From Sulfuricystis sp964478415 (lineage in GTDB: Bacteria > Pseudomonadota > Gammaproteobacteria > Burkholderiales > Rhodocyclaceae), in contig CAYZII010000001.1 of NCBI GenBank assembly GCA_964478415.1, positions 15,703-79,702 of the forward strand: a stretch of DNA of 64,000 nt. The letters run 5' to 3'. A program made the translations under genes and the position numbers. Positions 34,391-43,700 of the stretch are shown piece by piece (the first letter of the stretch is position 1; the number at the start of each line of letters is the position of its first letter). The notes beneath the pieces were generated by a model, which saw only the letters and a list, made by a program, of their open reading frames with translations, had not been told where the DNA came from and made no database searches.

Positions 34391-35478
34391 TGCGCCGCTC
34401 GTTCGCGGCCGAGCTTGAAATTGCGCACGGCGGCGAGGGTTTCGGCAAGCTCGGGCGGCGCACGCATGACATCGAGCCTGGCCAGCTCGTGCAGCGTCGT
34501 GAGGGCTTCCTGAACGGCTGGCGTGCGGGTGTCGAAATAGTGTTCGAGCCAGGCGCTGGCTTGCTGCAGGTCGGCCTGGTAGGTGCGGCCGTCGCGCGCC
34601 AGCAAGGCGAGCCGCGCCGACAAAAGCCGCAGGCGCAGATTCTCACGCAGGAAGAAGGACTCACGCGGCGTCAGCAGACCGGGATCGGGCGTGTCGATAC
34701 GTTCGATGTGCACCAGTTGGCGCAGCTCCTGCCAAAGCTCGCCGAGCCATGCCGACAACGCGCCCTGCCAGGCTGGTACCGGGGCGGCCTCGGGCGGGAT
34801 CTGGGCGCTCGCCGGCGGCACCGATTTCTTGGTCGGCGCGGGCCGGTGCTCGAAAGCCAGCGGCAGTCTGGCCACGGACTCACTGACGCGATCCAGTTTC
34901 AGCGCGATGCCGGCGACATCGGCGCTGGGCAAAGCCTTCAGTCGTTCGATGTCGCGCTGGAGCAGTTTGCGCAACCCGGCGAAGCGCGGCTGGGCACTGC
35001 GCGCCAGCTTCGCTTCGACCCCTTGCAGCGCGATCAGCGCCGCCCCGACGTTGCCGGCCAATTGCAACTGCTGCGCGGCGAGGGTCAGCTCTTGTTCGAT
35101 TTCCGCCAGCAAGCGATCATCACGACTCTGCGACAATTCCTGATAGATCGTCGCGAGTGCGATCTGCTGGCTCTGCATCTCGGCAAGTTGGGCTTCGAGG
35201 GCACCGATCTTGGCCTGCAACGCGTCGACCGTCTCCCGGTTCTGCCGGCTGGCCGCGCGTGTCTCGGCCAGTTTTGCCTCACTGTCGGTGAGCCGCCGCG
35301 CCAGCTCCGCGCGTGTGGCGTCGAAATGCTGATCGAGACGCCAGGCAAAGACGGCGAGCGAAAGCAGACCGATGAGCGTCAGGATCGCCAGCCACAGTGC
35401 CCAGGACAGCGGCTTGTCTGCCTGCCGGGAAGCGGCCGGTGGGTTCACGAGGGAGGGGGGGGCGGTATCGTTGCTCAT
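34387..35478 (-). CDS. hemX: HemX-like membrane protein of the hem operon
   Basis: 363 residues. A cytoplasmic N-terminus and one membrane helix (about 26-44) are followed by a long coiled coil (LARRLTDSEAKLAETRAASR through IGALEAQLAEMQSQQ). A helical C-terminal domain includes LLTPRESFFLRENLRLRLL, typical of HemX of the hemCDX group. It is distinct from uroporphyrinogen methyltransferase domains, and the biochemical role is not established. It is coupled to hemD and hemY by four-base overlaps. Confidence 0.88.
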   Translation of the reverse strand: MSNDTAPPSLVNPPAASRQADKPLSWALWLAILTLIGLLSLAVFAWRLDQHFDATRAELARRLTDSEAKLAETRAASRQNRETVDALQAKIGALEAQLAEMQSQQIALATIYQELSQSRDDRLLAEIEQELTLAAQQLQLAGNVGAALIALQGVEAKLARSAQPRFAGLRKLLQRDIERLKALPSADVAGIALKLDRVSESVARLPLAFEHRPAPTKKSVPPASAQIPPEAAPVPAWQGALSAWLGELWQELRQLVHIERIDTPDPGLLTPRESFFLRENLRLRLLSARLALLARDGRTYQADLQQASAWLEHYFDTRTPAVQEALTTLHELARLDVMRAPPELAETLAAVRNFKLGRERAAQ

Positions 35479-36248
35479 CGGCGTGAATAATAGTCGGTCA
35501 AACCCGCTAGCAGGCCGGCGTCTGCCGGGGCGGTCAGAATCACCTCGTGCAGCCCGAGGGCAAGGGCTTGCTCGCGGATGCGCGCATGGGGCACGAAGGT
35601 GGGCGTGCGTCGGAGAAATCCCTGCCCCAGCTTGCCGATCATCTCCCAGAAGTTGCGCAAGCCCTCGCTGCTGGTAAGGATCACCGCGTCAAGCCGCCCT
35701 TCCTGCCAGCGCCGGAGTAGTGGCGCCGGGTCGAGTGCCGGTTTGACGCGCCGGTAGCAGGTGACGTAATCGACCGTCGCGCCGCGCGCCTGCAGCGTAT
35801 CACCGAACAGATCGCGCCCGCCGTCGCCACGGAAGATGATCACGCGCCGGCCGGCAACGTCGGCGAATTCCGGCAATGCCAGCAGCGCTTCGGAATCGAA
35901 ACGTTCCTGCGGCGCGACGACATCCGTGATGCCAAATGCGGCGAGCGCGTGTTCCGAGCTCTTGCCCACCGTGGCGGCGCGCAAGCCAACGGGCCAGCTG
36001 CGCTCGGCCAGGATGACTTTCAATGCCTTCTCGACCGCATTCGGGCTGACGAACACCGCCCAGTCATAGCCTTCGAGACGGATCGCCGCATCGAGGATCG
36101 GTGTCGGATCGGCAACATCCTCGATCGCCAGCACCGGAAACAGCACTGGCTGCGCGCCGAGCGCGGCCAGCGCGTCGGCAAGATGCGTCGCCTGGCCCGC
36201 CGGGCGCGTGATGACGATGTGCCGTCCTGCCAGAGCCGAGTCCTGCAT
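35475..36248 (-). CDS. hemD: uroporphyrinogen-III synthase HemD
   Basis: 257 residues. HemD closes hydroxymethylbilane to uroporphyrinogen III. The family is poorly conserved, but HIVITRPAGQATHLADALAA at the start, WAVFVSPNAVEKAL, the YRRVKPALD segment and LTSSEGLRNF are typical. The ATG at 36248 lies four bases after the hemC stop; the longer open frame upstream overlaps hemC and is not used. Confidence 0.93.
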   Translation of the reverse strand: MQDSALAGRHIVITRPAGQATHLADALAALGAQPVLFPVLAIEDVADPTPILDAAIRLEGYDWAVFVSPNAVEKALKVILAERSWPVGLRAATVGKSSEHALAAFGITDVVAPQERFDSEALLALPEFADVAGRRVIIFRGDGGRDLFGDTLQARGATVDYVTCYRRVKPALDPAPLLRRWQEGRLDAVILTSSEGLRNFWEMIGKLGQGFLRRTPTFVPHARIREQALALGLHEVILTAPADAGLLAGLTDYYSRR

Positions 36249-36252
36249 CGTG

Positions 36253-37182
36253 TCAACCCAGACTCGCCAGAATCTCTGCGGCGCCCGCCGTGAGGAGCTT
36301 TTCGACGGCCCGTTGTGCAAGGGTTTCCGGCGCATCCAGTGGCCCGGAGACTTCTGTCCGGGCGATGCGCGTGCCATCCGGCAGCGCCACCAAGGCGCGC
36401 AGACGCAAGCCCTGGCCGGCAGGCTCGGCAAACGCGCCGAGCGGCACCTCGCAACTGCCGGCCAGCGCGCGGGAGACGGCGCGTTCGGCGCGCACGCAGG
36501 CGGCGGTGAGCGGATCGTTCAGGGGGGCGAGCCAGGCCGCGACCTCGGGCCGGGAAGCCAATGCCTCGATGCCCAGCGCACCCTGCCCCGGCGCCGGCAG
36601 CGACACCTCGGCCGGCAGCGTCGAACGGATGCGTGCCGAAAGCCCGAGGCGGATCAAGCCTGCGGCGGCAAGGATGATTGCGTCGTACTGCCCCTCGTCG
36701 AGCTTGCGCAGCCGTGTATCGAGGTTGCCGCGCAGGGACGATACGGCGAGATAAGGGTACTGGGCGCGCAACTGCGCCTCGCGGCGCAGACTCGAGGTGC
36801 CCACCACGCTGCCGGGCGGCAGTTCGTCGATGCGTTCGGCTTTGTTCGAAACGAAGGCGTCGAAGGGCAGCTCGCGCTGTCCCGTCGCTACGAGAGCGAA
36901 CTCGGGCGCCAGCGTCATCGGCACGTCCTTCATCGAATGCACGGCGATGTCGGCGCGGCCATCGAGCAACGCGGTTTCGAGTTCCTTGACGAACAGTCCC
37001 TTGCCGCCGACCTTGGCAAGAGGTCGATCGAGGATCTGGTCGCCACGCGTGGTCATGCCGAGCAGCTCGACGCGGCAGGCCGGGTATAATTGTTGCAGAA
37101 GGCTGCGCACGTGCTCCGCCTGCCAGACGGCAAGGCGCGATTCACGGGTCGCGATAACGATGCGTTCAGGGGTAGTGGTCAC
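36253..37182 (-). CDS. hemC: hydroxymethylbilane synthase (porphobilinogen deaminase) HemC
   Basis: 309 residues from the GTG at 37182, the normal length. HemC polymerises four porphobilinogens on a dipyrromethane cofactor. IVIATRESRLAVWQAEHV opens the protein, HSMKDVPM contains substrate-binding residues, and LAGSCEVPLGA carries the cofactor-anchoring cysteine. An upstream ATG at 37209 would add nine residues and touch the divergent ppc start. The first gene of hemCDXY, with only 25 bases between it and ppc. Confidence 0.95.
   Translation of the reverse strand: MTTTPERIVIATRESRLAVWQAEHVRSLLQQLYPACRVELLGMTTRGDQILDRPLAKVGGKGLFVKELETALLDGRADIAVHSMKDVPMTLAPEFALVATGQRELPFDAFVSNKAERIDELPPGSVVGTSSLRREAQLRAQYPYLAVSSLRGNLDTRLRKLDEGQYDAIILAAAGLIRLGLSARIRSTLPAEVSLPAPGQGALGIEALASRPEVAAWLAPLNDPLTAACVRAERAVSRALAGSCEVPLGAFAEPAGQGLRLRALVALPDGTRIARTEVSGPLDAPETLAQRAVEKLLTAGAAEILASLG
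37085..37090 (+). promoter_or_regulatory. candidate -10 element for ppc inside hemC
   Basis: A perfect TATAAT lies on the plus strand inside the antisense-oriented hemC, 118 bases before the ppc ATG. No clear -35 precedes it. On the other strand, TAGAAT (37253 to 37248) inside the ppc 5' end is a candidate for hemC. The starts are only 25 bases apart, so each promoter must lie within the other gene. Confidence 0.4.
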
Positions 37183-37207
37183 TTGTTTTCCAGAGGACGA
37201 AAAAACC

Positions 37208-40008
37208 ATGAACGATTGGGCCGCAGCCAAATCTTCGCCAAACAAGAATTCTAGCATTCACCCGGCATCCACCCCGACCGATGGCGACAAGGATGCGCCG
37301 CTGTTCGCCGACATCCGCCTGCTCGGCCGGCTGCTCGGCGAGGTGATCCGCGCCGAGGAAGGCGAAGCGGTTTTCGAACTCGTCGAACGCATCCGCTTGC
37401 TGTCGCTGCGTCTGCACCGCAATGCGGACGCCGCCGCCGGCAAAGAACTCGAAGCATTGATCCAGAGCTTAAGCCGCGAGGAGATCAACCTCGTCGTGCG
37501 CGCCTTTGGCTATTTCTCGCATCTGGCGAACATCGCCGAGGATTTGCATCACAACCGCCGTGCACGCGCCCATCTGCTGGCTGGCTCGCCCCCCGTCCCG
37601 GCAGCTATCGTGCCGCCGCGGCGCACGCTGCGGCTAAGGGCATCGGCAACGAGACACTCGCAGCATTCTTCGCCGAGGCGCACATCGCCCCGGTGCTCAC
37701 TGCCCATCCGACCGAGGTGCAGCGCAAGAGCATCCTCGACCGGGAATGGACCATTGCGCGCCTGCTCGAACTGCGCGACCGTCAGCCGCTCACGCCGGAC
37801 GAACTGACTGAGAACGAAGAGGCATTGCGTCGCGCAATCCTCATTCTGTGGCAGACGCGCATGCTGCGTACGACGAAGCTGTCGGTGATGGACGAGGTCA
37901 ACAACGCACTTTCTTTCTACGATCTCACCTTCCTGCGCGAGCTGCCCCGTCTGCACAACAGCATCGAGGACAGTCTCGGCGTGGCGCTACCCGCCTTCCT
38001 GAAGCCCGGCTCGTGGATCGGTGGTGATCGCGACGGCAATCCCTTCGTCACTGCGGAGGTCCTCGAAGGCGCCCTGAACGCCCAGAGCCGCAAGGTCTTT
38101 GCCTATTACCTCGAACAGGTGCATCGCCTCGGCAGTGAGCTGTCCTGCTCCGATCTGCTGGTCAATATCTCGCCCGAACTGCGCGCACTGGCCGCTGCTT
38201 CGCCCGACCGCAATCCGCACCGTGACGACGAGCCCTATCGCCGCGCCCTGATCGGCATTTATGCCCGTCTCGCGGCCACGGCACGCGAGCTCGACCAGAT
38301 GGAGGCGCTGCGCCACCCGGTGGCCGAGGCCGCGCCTTACGGCGACTGTGCGGCATTCCGCGCCGACCTCGACGTGCTCGATCGTTCGCTGCGCGAAAAC
38401 GGCGCCGCACTGCTCGCGCGTGGCCGGCTGCGCCGGCTGCGGCGCGCCGCTGAGATCTTCGGTTTCCATCTCGCGCCGCTCGATTTGCGCCAGAACTCGG
38501 AGGTGCATCTGCGCACGGTGCATGAACTGTTCGAGACTGCGCGCCCGGGCACTGACTATGCGGGCAGGAGCGAAGAAGGCAAGATCGCATTGCTGCTCGC
38601 CGAGCTGGCCACGCCACGGCTGCTCGCCTCTCCCTACTGGAACTATTCTGCTGAAACCGCCAGCGAGCTGGCGATCTTCCACACCGCGCGCCGCATGCAG
38701 CAACGCTATGGCAAGGCGGCGATCCAGAACGTGATCATCTCGAAGAGCGAGGGCGTCTCGGATATCCTCGAAGTCGCCCTGCTGCTCAAGGAAGCCGGTC
38801 TGCTGCGGCCCCGCGAGGGCGAGCTGGACGTCAATGTCGTGCCGCTGTTCGAGACCATCGACGATCTCGAACGTTGCGGCGCAATCATGGACCGGCTGCT
38901 TTCCCTCCCCGCTTGGCAGCGCCTGCTGGCCAGTCGCGGACGGCTACAGGAAGTGATGCTCGGCTACTCAGACAGCAACAAAGACGGCGGCTTTCTGATG
39001 TCGAACTGGGCGCTCTATCGCGCCGAGATCACGCTGGTCGAAGTGTTCCGCATGCGCGGCGTGAAACTGCGCCTGTTCCACGGGCGCGGCGGCACCGTCG
39101 GGCGTGGTGGCGGGCCGAGCTATGAGGCCATCCTCGCCCAGCCTCCCGGCGCCGTGCAGGGCGCGATCCGCATCACCGAGCAGGGTGAGGTGATCGCCTC
39201 GAAATACGCCAACCCCGAGCTGGGACGGCGCAATCTCGAAGTGCTGGTCGCCGCGACACTGGAAGCCACGCTGCTGCCACATGCCTCGGACGACCCGCAG
39301 CCGACATGCCTGGCCGCGCTGGCCGAGTTGGCCGAGACGGCCTATCGCGCCTACCGCGCGTTGGTCTATGAAACGCCGGATTTCGCGCGTTTCTTCCGGG
39401 AATCGACGGTAATCAGCGAGATCGCCCAGCTCAACATCGGTAGCCGCCCCGCCGCGCGCAAGAAAACGCAGGCGATCGAGGATCTGCGCGCGATCCCCTG
39501 GGTGTTCTCCTGGTCACAATGCCGCCTGATGCTACCCGGCTGGTATGGTTTCGGCAGCGCCTATCAGGCCTTCCTCGCCGCGCATGGCGATGAAGGTTTG
39601 AGCCTGTTGCAACGCATGTACCGGGAATGGGGCTTTTTCCGCACTCTGCTCTCGAACATGGACATGGTGCTGGCCAAAACCAATCTGCGTCTCGCCGAAC
39701 AGTATGCCAGCCTGGTGCAGGATCGGCCGCTGCGGGAAGCGATCTTCGCGCGCATCGCCGCCGAATGGCGGGCCAGCGTCGCCGGTCTGCTGGCGATCAC
39801 CGGGCAGCGCACCCTGCTGGAAGGCAACCCATTCCTGAAACGCTCGCTCGACAATCGGCTGCCGTATCTCGACGCACTCAACCACCTGCAACTCGAGCTG
39901 CTGCGCCGCTTCCGCGCCGGGCCGCCGGCCAGCGACGATGTGCGTGTCAGGAGCGGCATCCATCTGACCATCAACGGCGTGGCGGCAGGGTTGAGGAACA
40001 GCGGCTGA
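37208..40008 (+). CDS. ppc: phosphoenolpyruvate carboxylase, apparently frameshifted
   Basis: PPC carboxylates PEP to oxaloacetate. The 5' part, from MNDWAAAKSSP through EDLHHNRRARAHLLAGSPP, is in one frame. The rest continues in another frame, through AHAAAKGIGNETLAAFFAEA and TAHPTEVQRKSI, to a normal end. The break is at a run of six C at 37589-37594; a seventh C would restore S-P-P-R-P-G and give 933 residues. Catalytic parts are intact: TAHPTEV, LGYSDSNKDGG, FHGRGGTVGRGGGP, and the C-terminal LRNSG. It is either a sequencing error or a recent null mutation. The intact fragment alone would start at GTG 37693. Confidence 0.85.
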
Positions 40009-40041
40009 AAGCAACCGCCAGAAGGACGGTGATCAGCCGCT
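40000..40041. terminator. dyad spanning the two convergent stop codons of ppc and a toxin gene
   Basis: AGCGGCTGA at 40000-40008 and TCAGCCGCT at 40033-40041 are perfect inverted copies. Each contains the TGA stop of its own gene. A smaller ACCG/CGGT pair is nested between them. The arrangement suggests a shared bidirectional terminator hairpin, although there is no T-run. Confidence 0.45.
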
Positions 40042-40380
40042 CCCGACGATCCATCGGGCAAGTCTTTCGCGAATACGGCACAGGCGGGCATCATCGATCG
40101 CGCCGATGCTGCCTGCGAGCAGCGATCCATCCAGCACGGCCAGACGCGAAAGACGCAAGACACTCGGTGCTTTCAGACCGCTGGCGACGAAATCGGGATC
40201 GGAGGGTTGGAGTATTTCGTCAAAACCGGCCTCCGCTTGCTCGATCCGCGATGACACCATGCAGACGAGCCAGTCATCGAAATGCGAGGCCTGCCGCAGC
40301 ATCAGCACCGGCCGCAGCTTGGCGCCGGACAGATCGGTAAAGGGAAACAGGGTCAGGACGATCTGCCCCGGCCGCTTCAT
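40033..40380 (-). CDS. MazF/PemK-like type II toxin
   Basis: 115 residues. KRPGQIVLTLFPFTDLSGAK, then RPVLMLRQ and a later VVSSRI-like VSSRIEQ, follow the PemK/MazF SH3-like fold: a G-x-I-V-x-x-x-F-P opening and K-x-R-P at strand 3. The C-terminal half has LKAPSVLRLSRLAVLD. Such proteins are sequence-specific mRNA interferases. The ATG overlaps the stop of the preceding antitoxin-like gene. The family call is by pattern, so substrate specificity is unknown. Confidence 0.8.
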   Translation of the reverse strand: MKRPGQIVLTLFPFTDLSGAKLRPVLMLRQASHFDDWLVCMVSSRIEQAEAGFDEILQPSDPDFVASGLKAPSVLRLSRLAVLDGSLLAGSIGAIDDARLCRIRERLARWIVGSG

Positions 40381-40610
40381 TGCCAGCGTTCCTGCAGATC
40401 AGCAAGCGAATAAGTGACTGGATCATCTTCGATGCCGCGCAAAGCCTGGGCCATTGCCATGCTGGCGAACTCGGCGTCCGTCCACTCGCTGCGCCGTTGT
40501 GCTCCTTCCGCTTTGCCACGGGAGGCAAGAAACTCGACGAAATCAAAGACCTCTGCCTGTTTTTCCGGCGACAAGGCTTGCAATCGTTCGATCAACTCAG
40601 CGTAACGCAT
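40377..40610 (-). CDS. antitoxin of the PemK-like module (DUF2281-type)
   Basis: 77 residues. An N-terminal helical segment, MRYAELIERLQALSPEKQAE, followed by VFDFVEFLASR, matches the short DUF2281 antitoxin pattern. The acidic C-terminus (GIEDDPVTYSLADLQERWQ) would wrap the toxin. A good AGGAGAG precedes the ATG at 40610; an in-frame ATG 32 codons upstream lies inside a repeat and is unlikely. It is coupled to the toxin by ATGA. Confidence 0.78.
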   Translation of the reverse strand: MRYAELIERLQALSPEKQAEVFDFVEFLASRGKAEGAQRRSEWTDAEFASMAMAQALRGIEDDPVTYSLADLQERWQ

Positions 40611-40634
40611 GTCATCTCTCCTGGGCGGTCGTTG

Positions 40635-40710
40635 GCCTAACGCTGCACTACCAACCGCGGGCAAGCCGCGATCAATGGAAGGCGGTCGGTCGCGGTCGGC
40701 ACGCAAGGCC
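40635..40710. repeat. intergenic dyad repeat, copy A
   Basis: This leader of the toxin-antitoxin pair resembles 48755-48830 (copy B). By eye about two thirds of positions agree, including TAACGC, GCA, CGGGC, TCAATG and CGGTCGGC. Internally it is an imperfect palindrome: GCCTAACGC near one end, CCTTAGG near the other (40714-40720), and ACCGCGG facing CGCGGT. Ends and fold recall an integron attC site, but no certain core is present. Confidence 0.45.
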
Positions 40711-40728
40711 TGCCCTTAGGTGAGAGGC

Positions 40729-40757
40729 ATTCTGCCACCACATACGGAAGGAATCAA
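40729..40757 (-). promoter_or_regulatory. promoter of the toxin-antitoxin operon
   Basis: On the minus strand TTGATT (40757-40752) and CAGAAT (40734-40729) are separated by 17 bases. The transcript would have a leader of about 110 bases containing repeat copy A before the antitoxin ATG at 40610. The promoter lies just beyond the 3' end of the pyruvate carboxylase gene. Confidence 0.5.
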
Positions 40758-40787
40758 AATTCGGCTCTTTACGCGGCAGAATTCGCT

Positions 40788-43700
40788 CTACTCGAACTCG
40801 ACGAGCAGATCCTTCGCGTTGACCACATCGCCGTGGCGGCAGTGGATCGCCCTGACGATGCCCCCCCGCTCGGCCGTGAGCATGGTTTCCATCTTCATCG
40901 CCTCGAGCGAGACGAGCGGATCGCCCTTGGCCACTTTCTGCCCCACCTGCACGGCGACGGTGACGATGGCGCCTGGCATCGGGGCGCCGACGTGCTTCGG
41001 ATTGCCCTCCTCGGCCTGAGGCCGGCTGCGCGCGCTGATAAGCCCCGCCTTCGGCACACGCATCACGCGCGACTGGCCGTTGAGCTCGAAGAAGACGCGC
41101 ACCTGGCCTTCCTCGTCCGGCCCGGTCATTCCCTGCTGGGAGATGATCAGGCTCTTGCCGCGCTCGAGATCGACGGTGATCTCCTCGCGCTGCGCGAGGC
41201 CATAGAAGAAGGCCGGCGTCGGCAACAACGAAACGTCCCCATAGTGGGCGCGATGCGCGCTGAACTCCTTGAACACCTTCGGATACATCAGGTAGGAAGC
41301 CAGATCGGTATCGCTGATCTGCCGGCCGCAGACTTTCTCGGCCTCGGCGCGCTTGGCCTCCAGATCGACCGGCGGCAGCAGGGCGCCGGCCCGGCCACTG
41401 AGCGGCGGCTCACCTTTCAGCACCTTCTTTTGCAGTTCGGGAGGAAAGCCGTCGGGCGGAAAACCCAGTTCGCCCTTCATCAGCGCGATCACGGAATCGG
41501 GGAAAGCGATCTCGCGCTGCGGGTCGAGCACGTCCGCAGGTGTGAGGTTGTTGGCGACCATGAACAGCGCCATGTCACCGACGACCTTCGAGGTCGGGGT
41601 GACCTTGACGATGTCGCCGAACATCAGGTTGACGTCTGCATAGGCTTGGGAAATTTCGCTCCAGCGATGTTCGATGCCCATCGCACGCGCCTGCTCGCGC
41701 AGGTTGGTGTATTGGCCGCCCGGCATTTCGTGGCGATAGACGTCGGCGGTGCCGGCACGGATGTCGGCCTCGAAGGGCGCATACTGGCGGCGCACCCCCT
41801 CCCAGTAATGCGACAGGCTCTGCAGCGCATCGAAATCGAGGCCGGGATCGCGCTCGCTGCCAGCGAGAGCCGCGGCGATGGCGCCCAGGTTGGGCTGCGA
41901 GGTGAGCCCGCTCATGCTGTCCACCGCCCCGTCGACCGCATCGCAGCCGGCTTCCACCGCCGCCAGCACCGACGCGGCGGCGATACCGCTGGTATCATGG
42001 GTGTGGAAGTGCAGCGGCAGACCAACTTCCTGCTTCAATGTGCGGATCAGCTCGCGTGCCGCGCGCGGCCGGCAAACCCCCGCCATGTCCTTGATCGCGA
42101 TGATGTGCGCACCAGCTTTCTCGAGCTGTTTGGCGAGCTCGACGTAGTACCTGAGGTTGTACTTGGGGCGCCTGGCATCGAACAGATCGCCGGTATAGCA
42201 GATCGCCGCCTCGCACAGCGCGCCGGTTTCACGCACCGCGTCGATTGCCACGCGCATGTTCTCGACCCAGTTCAGTGAATCGAAGACGCGGAACAGGTCG
42301 ATGCCGGCCTGGGCTGCCTGCTGCACGAAATAGCGCACGACATTGTCCGCATAACTGGTATAGCCGACCGCGTTCGCGCCGCGCAGCAGCATCTGGAACA
42401 ACAGGTTCGGGATCGCCTCGCGCAGCCGCGCCAGACGCTCCCACGGGTCTTCCTTCAAAAAGCGCATCGCCACGTCGAAGGTGGCGCCGCCCCAGCATTC
42501 GAGCGAAAAAAGCTGCGGCACCAAACGCGCGTAATAGGGCGCGATCTCGACCATGTCATAGGTACGCATGCGCGTTGCGAACAGGGACTGGTGCGCATCG
42601 CGCATGGTCGTGTCGGTGAGCAGCACGCGCTGTTGCTGCTTCATCCACTCGGTGAATTTCTCGGCGCCGAGCTGTTTCAACAGATCGCGCGAGCCCGGTG
42701 GCGGGGCGACGGAGAGATCGACGCCAGTGGGCTTGATCGGTTTGGCCATTGGCAGTCCCGGAATCGTCCGTCCTTTCATCTCCGCATTGCCATTGACCAT
42801 CACGTCACCGAGGAACTTGAGTAGTCTCGTCGCACGGTCACGGCGCTTGCGGAACTTGAACAGTTCCGGTGTTTCGTCGATGAAGCGCGTCGTGCACTCC
42901 CCCGCACGGAACAGCGGGTGAGCGACGACGTTCTCGAGGAACAGCAGGTTCGAGGCCAATCCCCGCACGCGGAATTCCTTCAGCGCGCGATCCATGCGGC
43001 TCGCCGCCTCGTCCGGCGTGTGCCCCCAGGCGGTGACCTTGACCAGCAGCGAATCGTAATAGGGCGTGATCACCGCGCCGGTATAGGCGGTGCCGCCATC
43101 AAGGCGGATGCCGAAGCCGGCCGGGCTGCGATAGGCGGTGATCCGCCCGTAGTCCGGCGTGAAGTTGTTTTCCGGATCCTCGGTCGTGATACGGCATTGC
43201 AGTGCGTGGCCGTTGAGGCGGATCTCCTCCTGCCGCGGCACATAGGAATCCTCCTCACCGATGCGCGCGCCTTCCGAGATGCGGATCTGCGCCTTGACGA
43301 TATCGACGCCGGTCACTTCCTCGGTGACGGTGTGCTCGACCTGGATACGCGGATTCACTTCGATGAAGTAGAACCGGTCAGTGTCGGCGTCCATCAGGAA
43401 CTCGACGGTGCCGGCATGCGTGTAATTCGCTGCACGGGCGAGCCGCAAAGCTGCTTCGCAAAGCTCGGCGCGGCGCGCCTCGGAAAGATAGGGTGCCGGG
43501 GCGCGTTCGACGACCTTTTGATTGCGCCGCTGCACCGAACAGTCGCGCTCGAACAGATGCACGAGACTGCCGTGGGTATCGCCGATCACCTGCACCTCGA
43601 CATGCCGCGCGCGCCGCACGAGCTTTTCCAGATACACCTCGTCGTTGCCGAAGGCCGCAGCGGCTTCGCGGCGCGCCACCTCCATCGCCGGGCCAAGATC

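Noticed and set aside
40614..40726. A confirmed integron attC site next to the toxin-antitoxin genes
   Set aside because: Ends such as GCCTAAC and CTTAGGT are only close to the core consensus, and no integrase or cassette array is present. Kept only as a hypothesis.
40833..42278. 481-codon open frame antisense to the pyruvate carboxylase gene
   Set aside because: Shadow frame without motifs or ribosome binding site; pyc is unambiguous.
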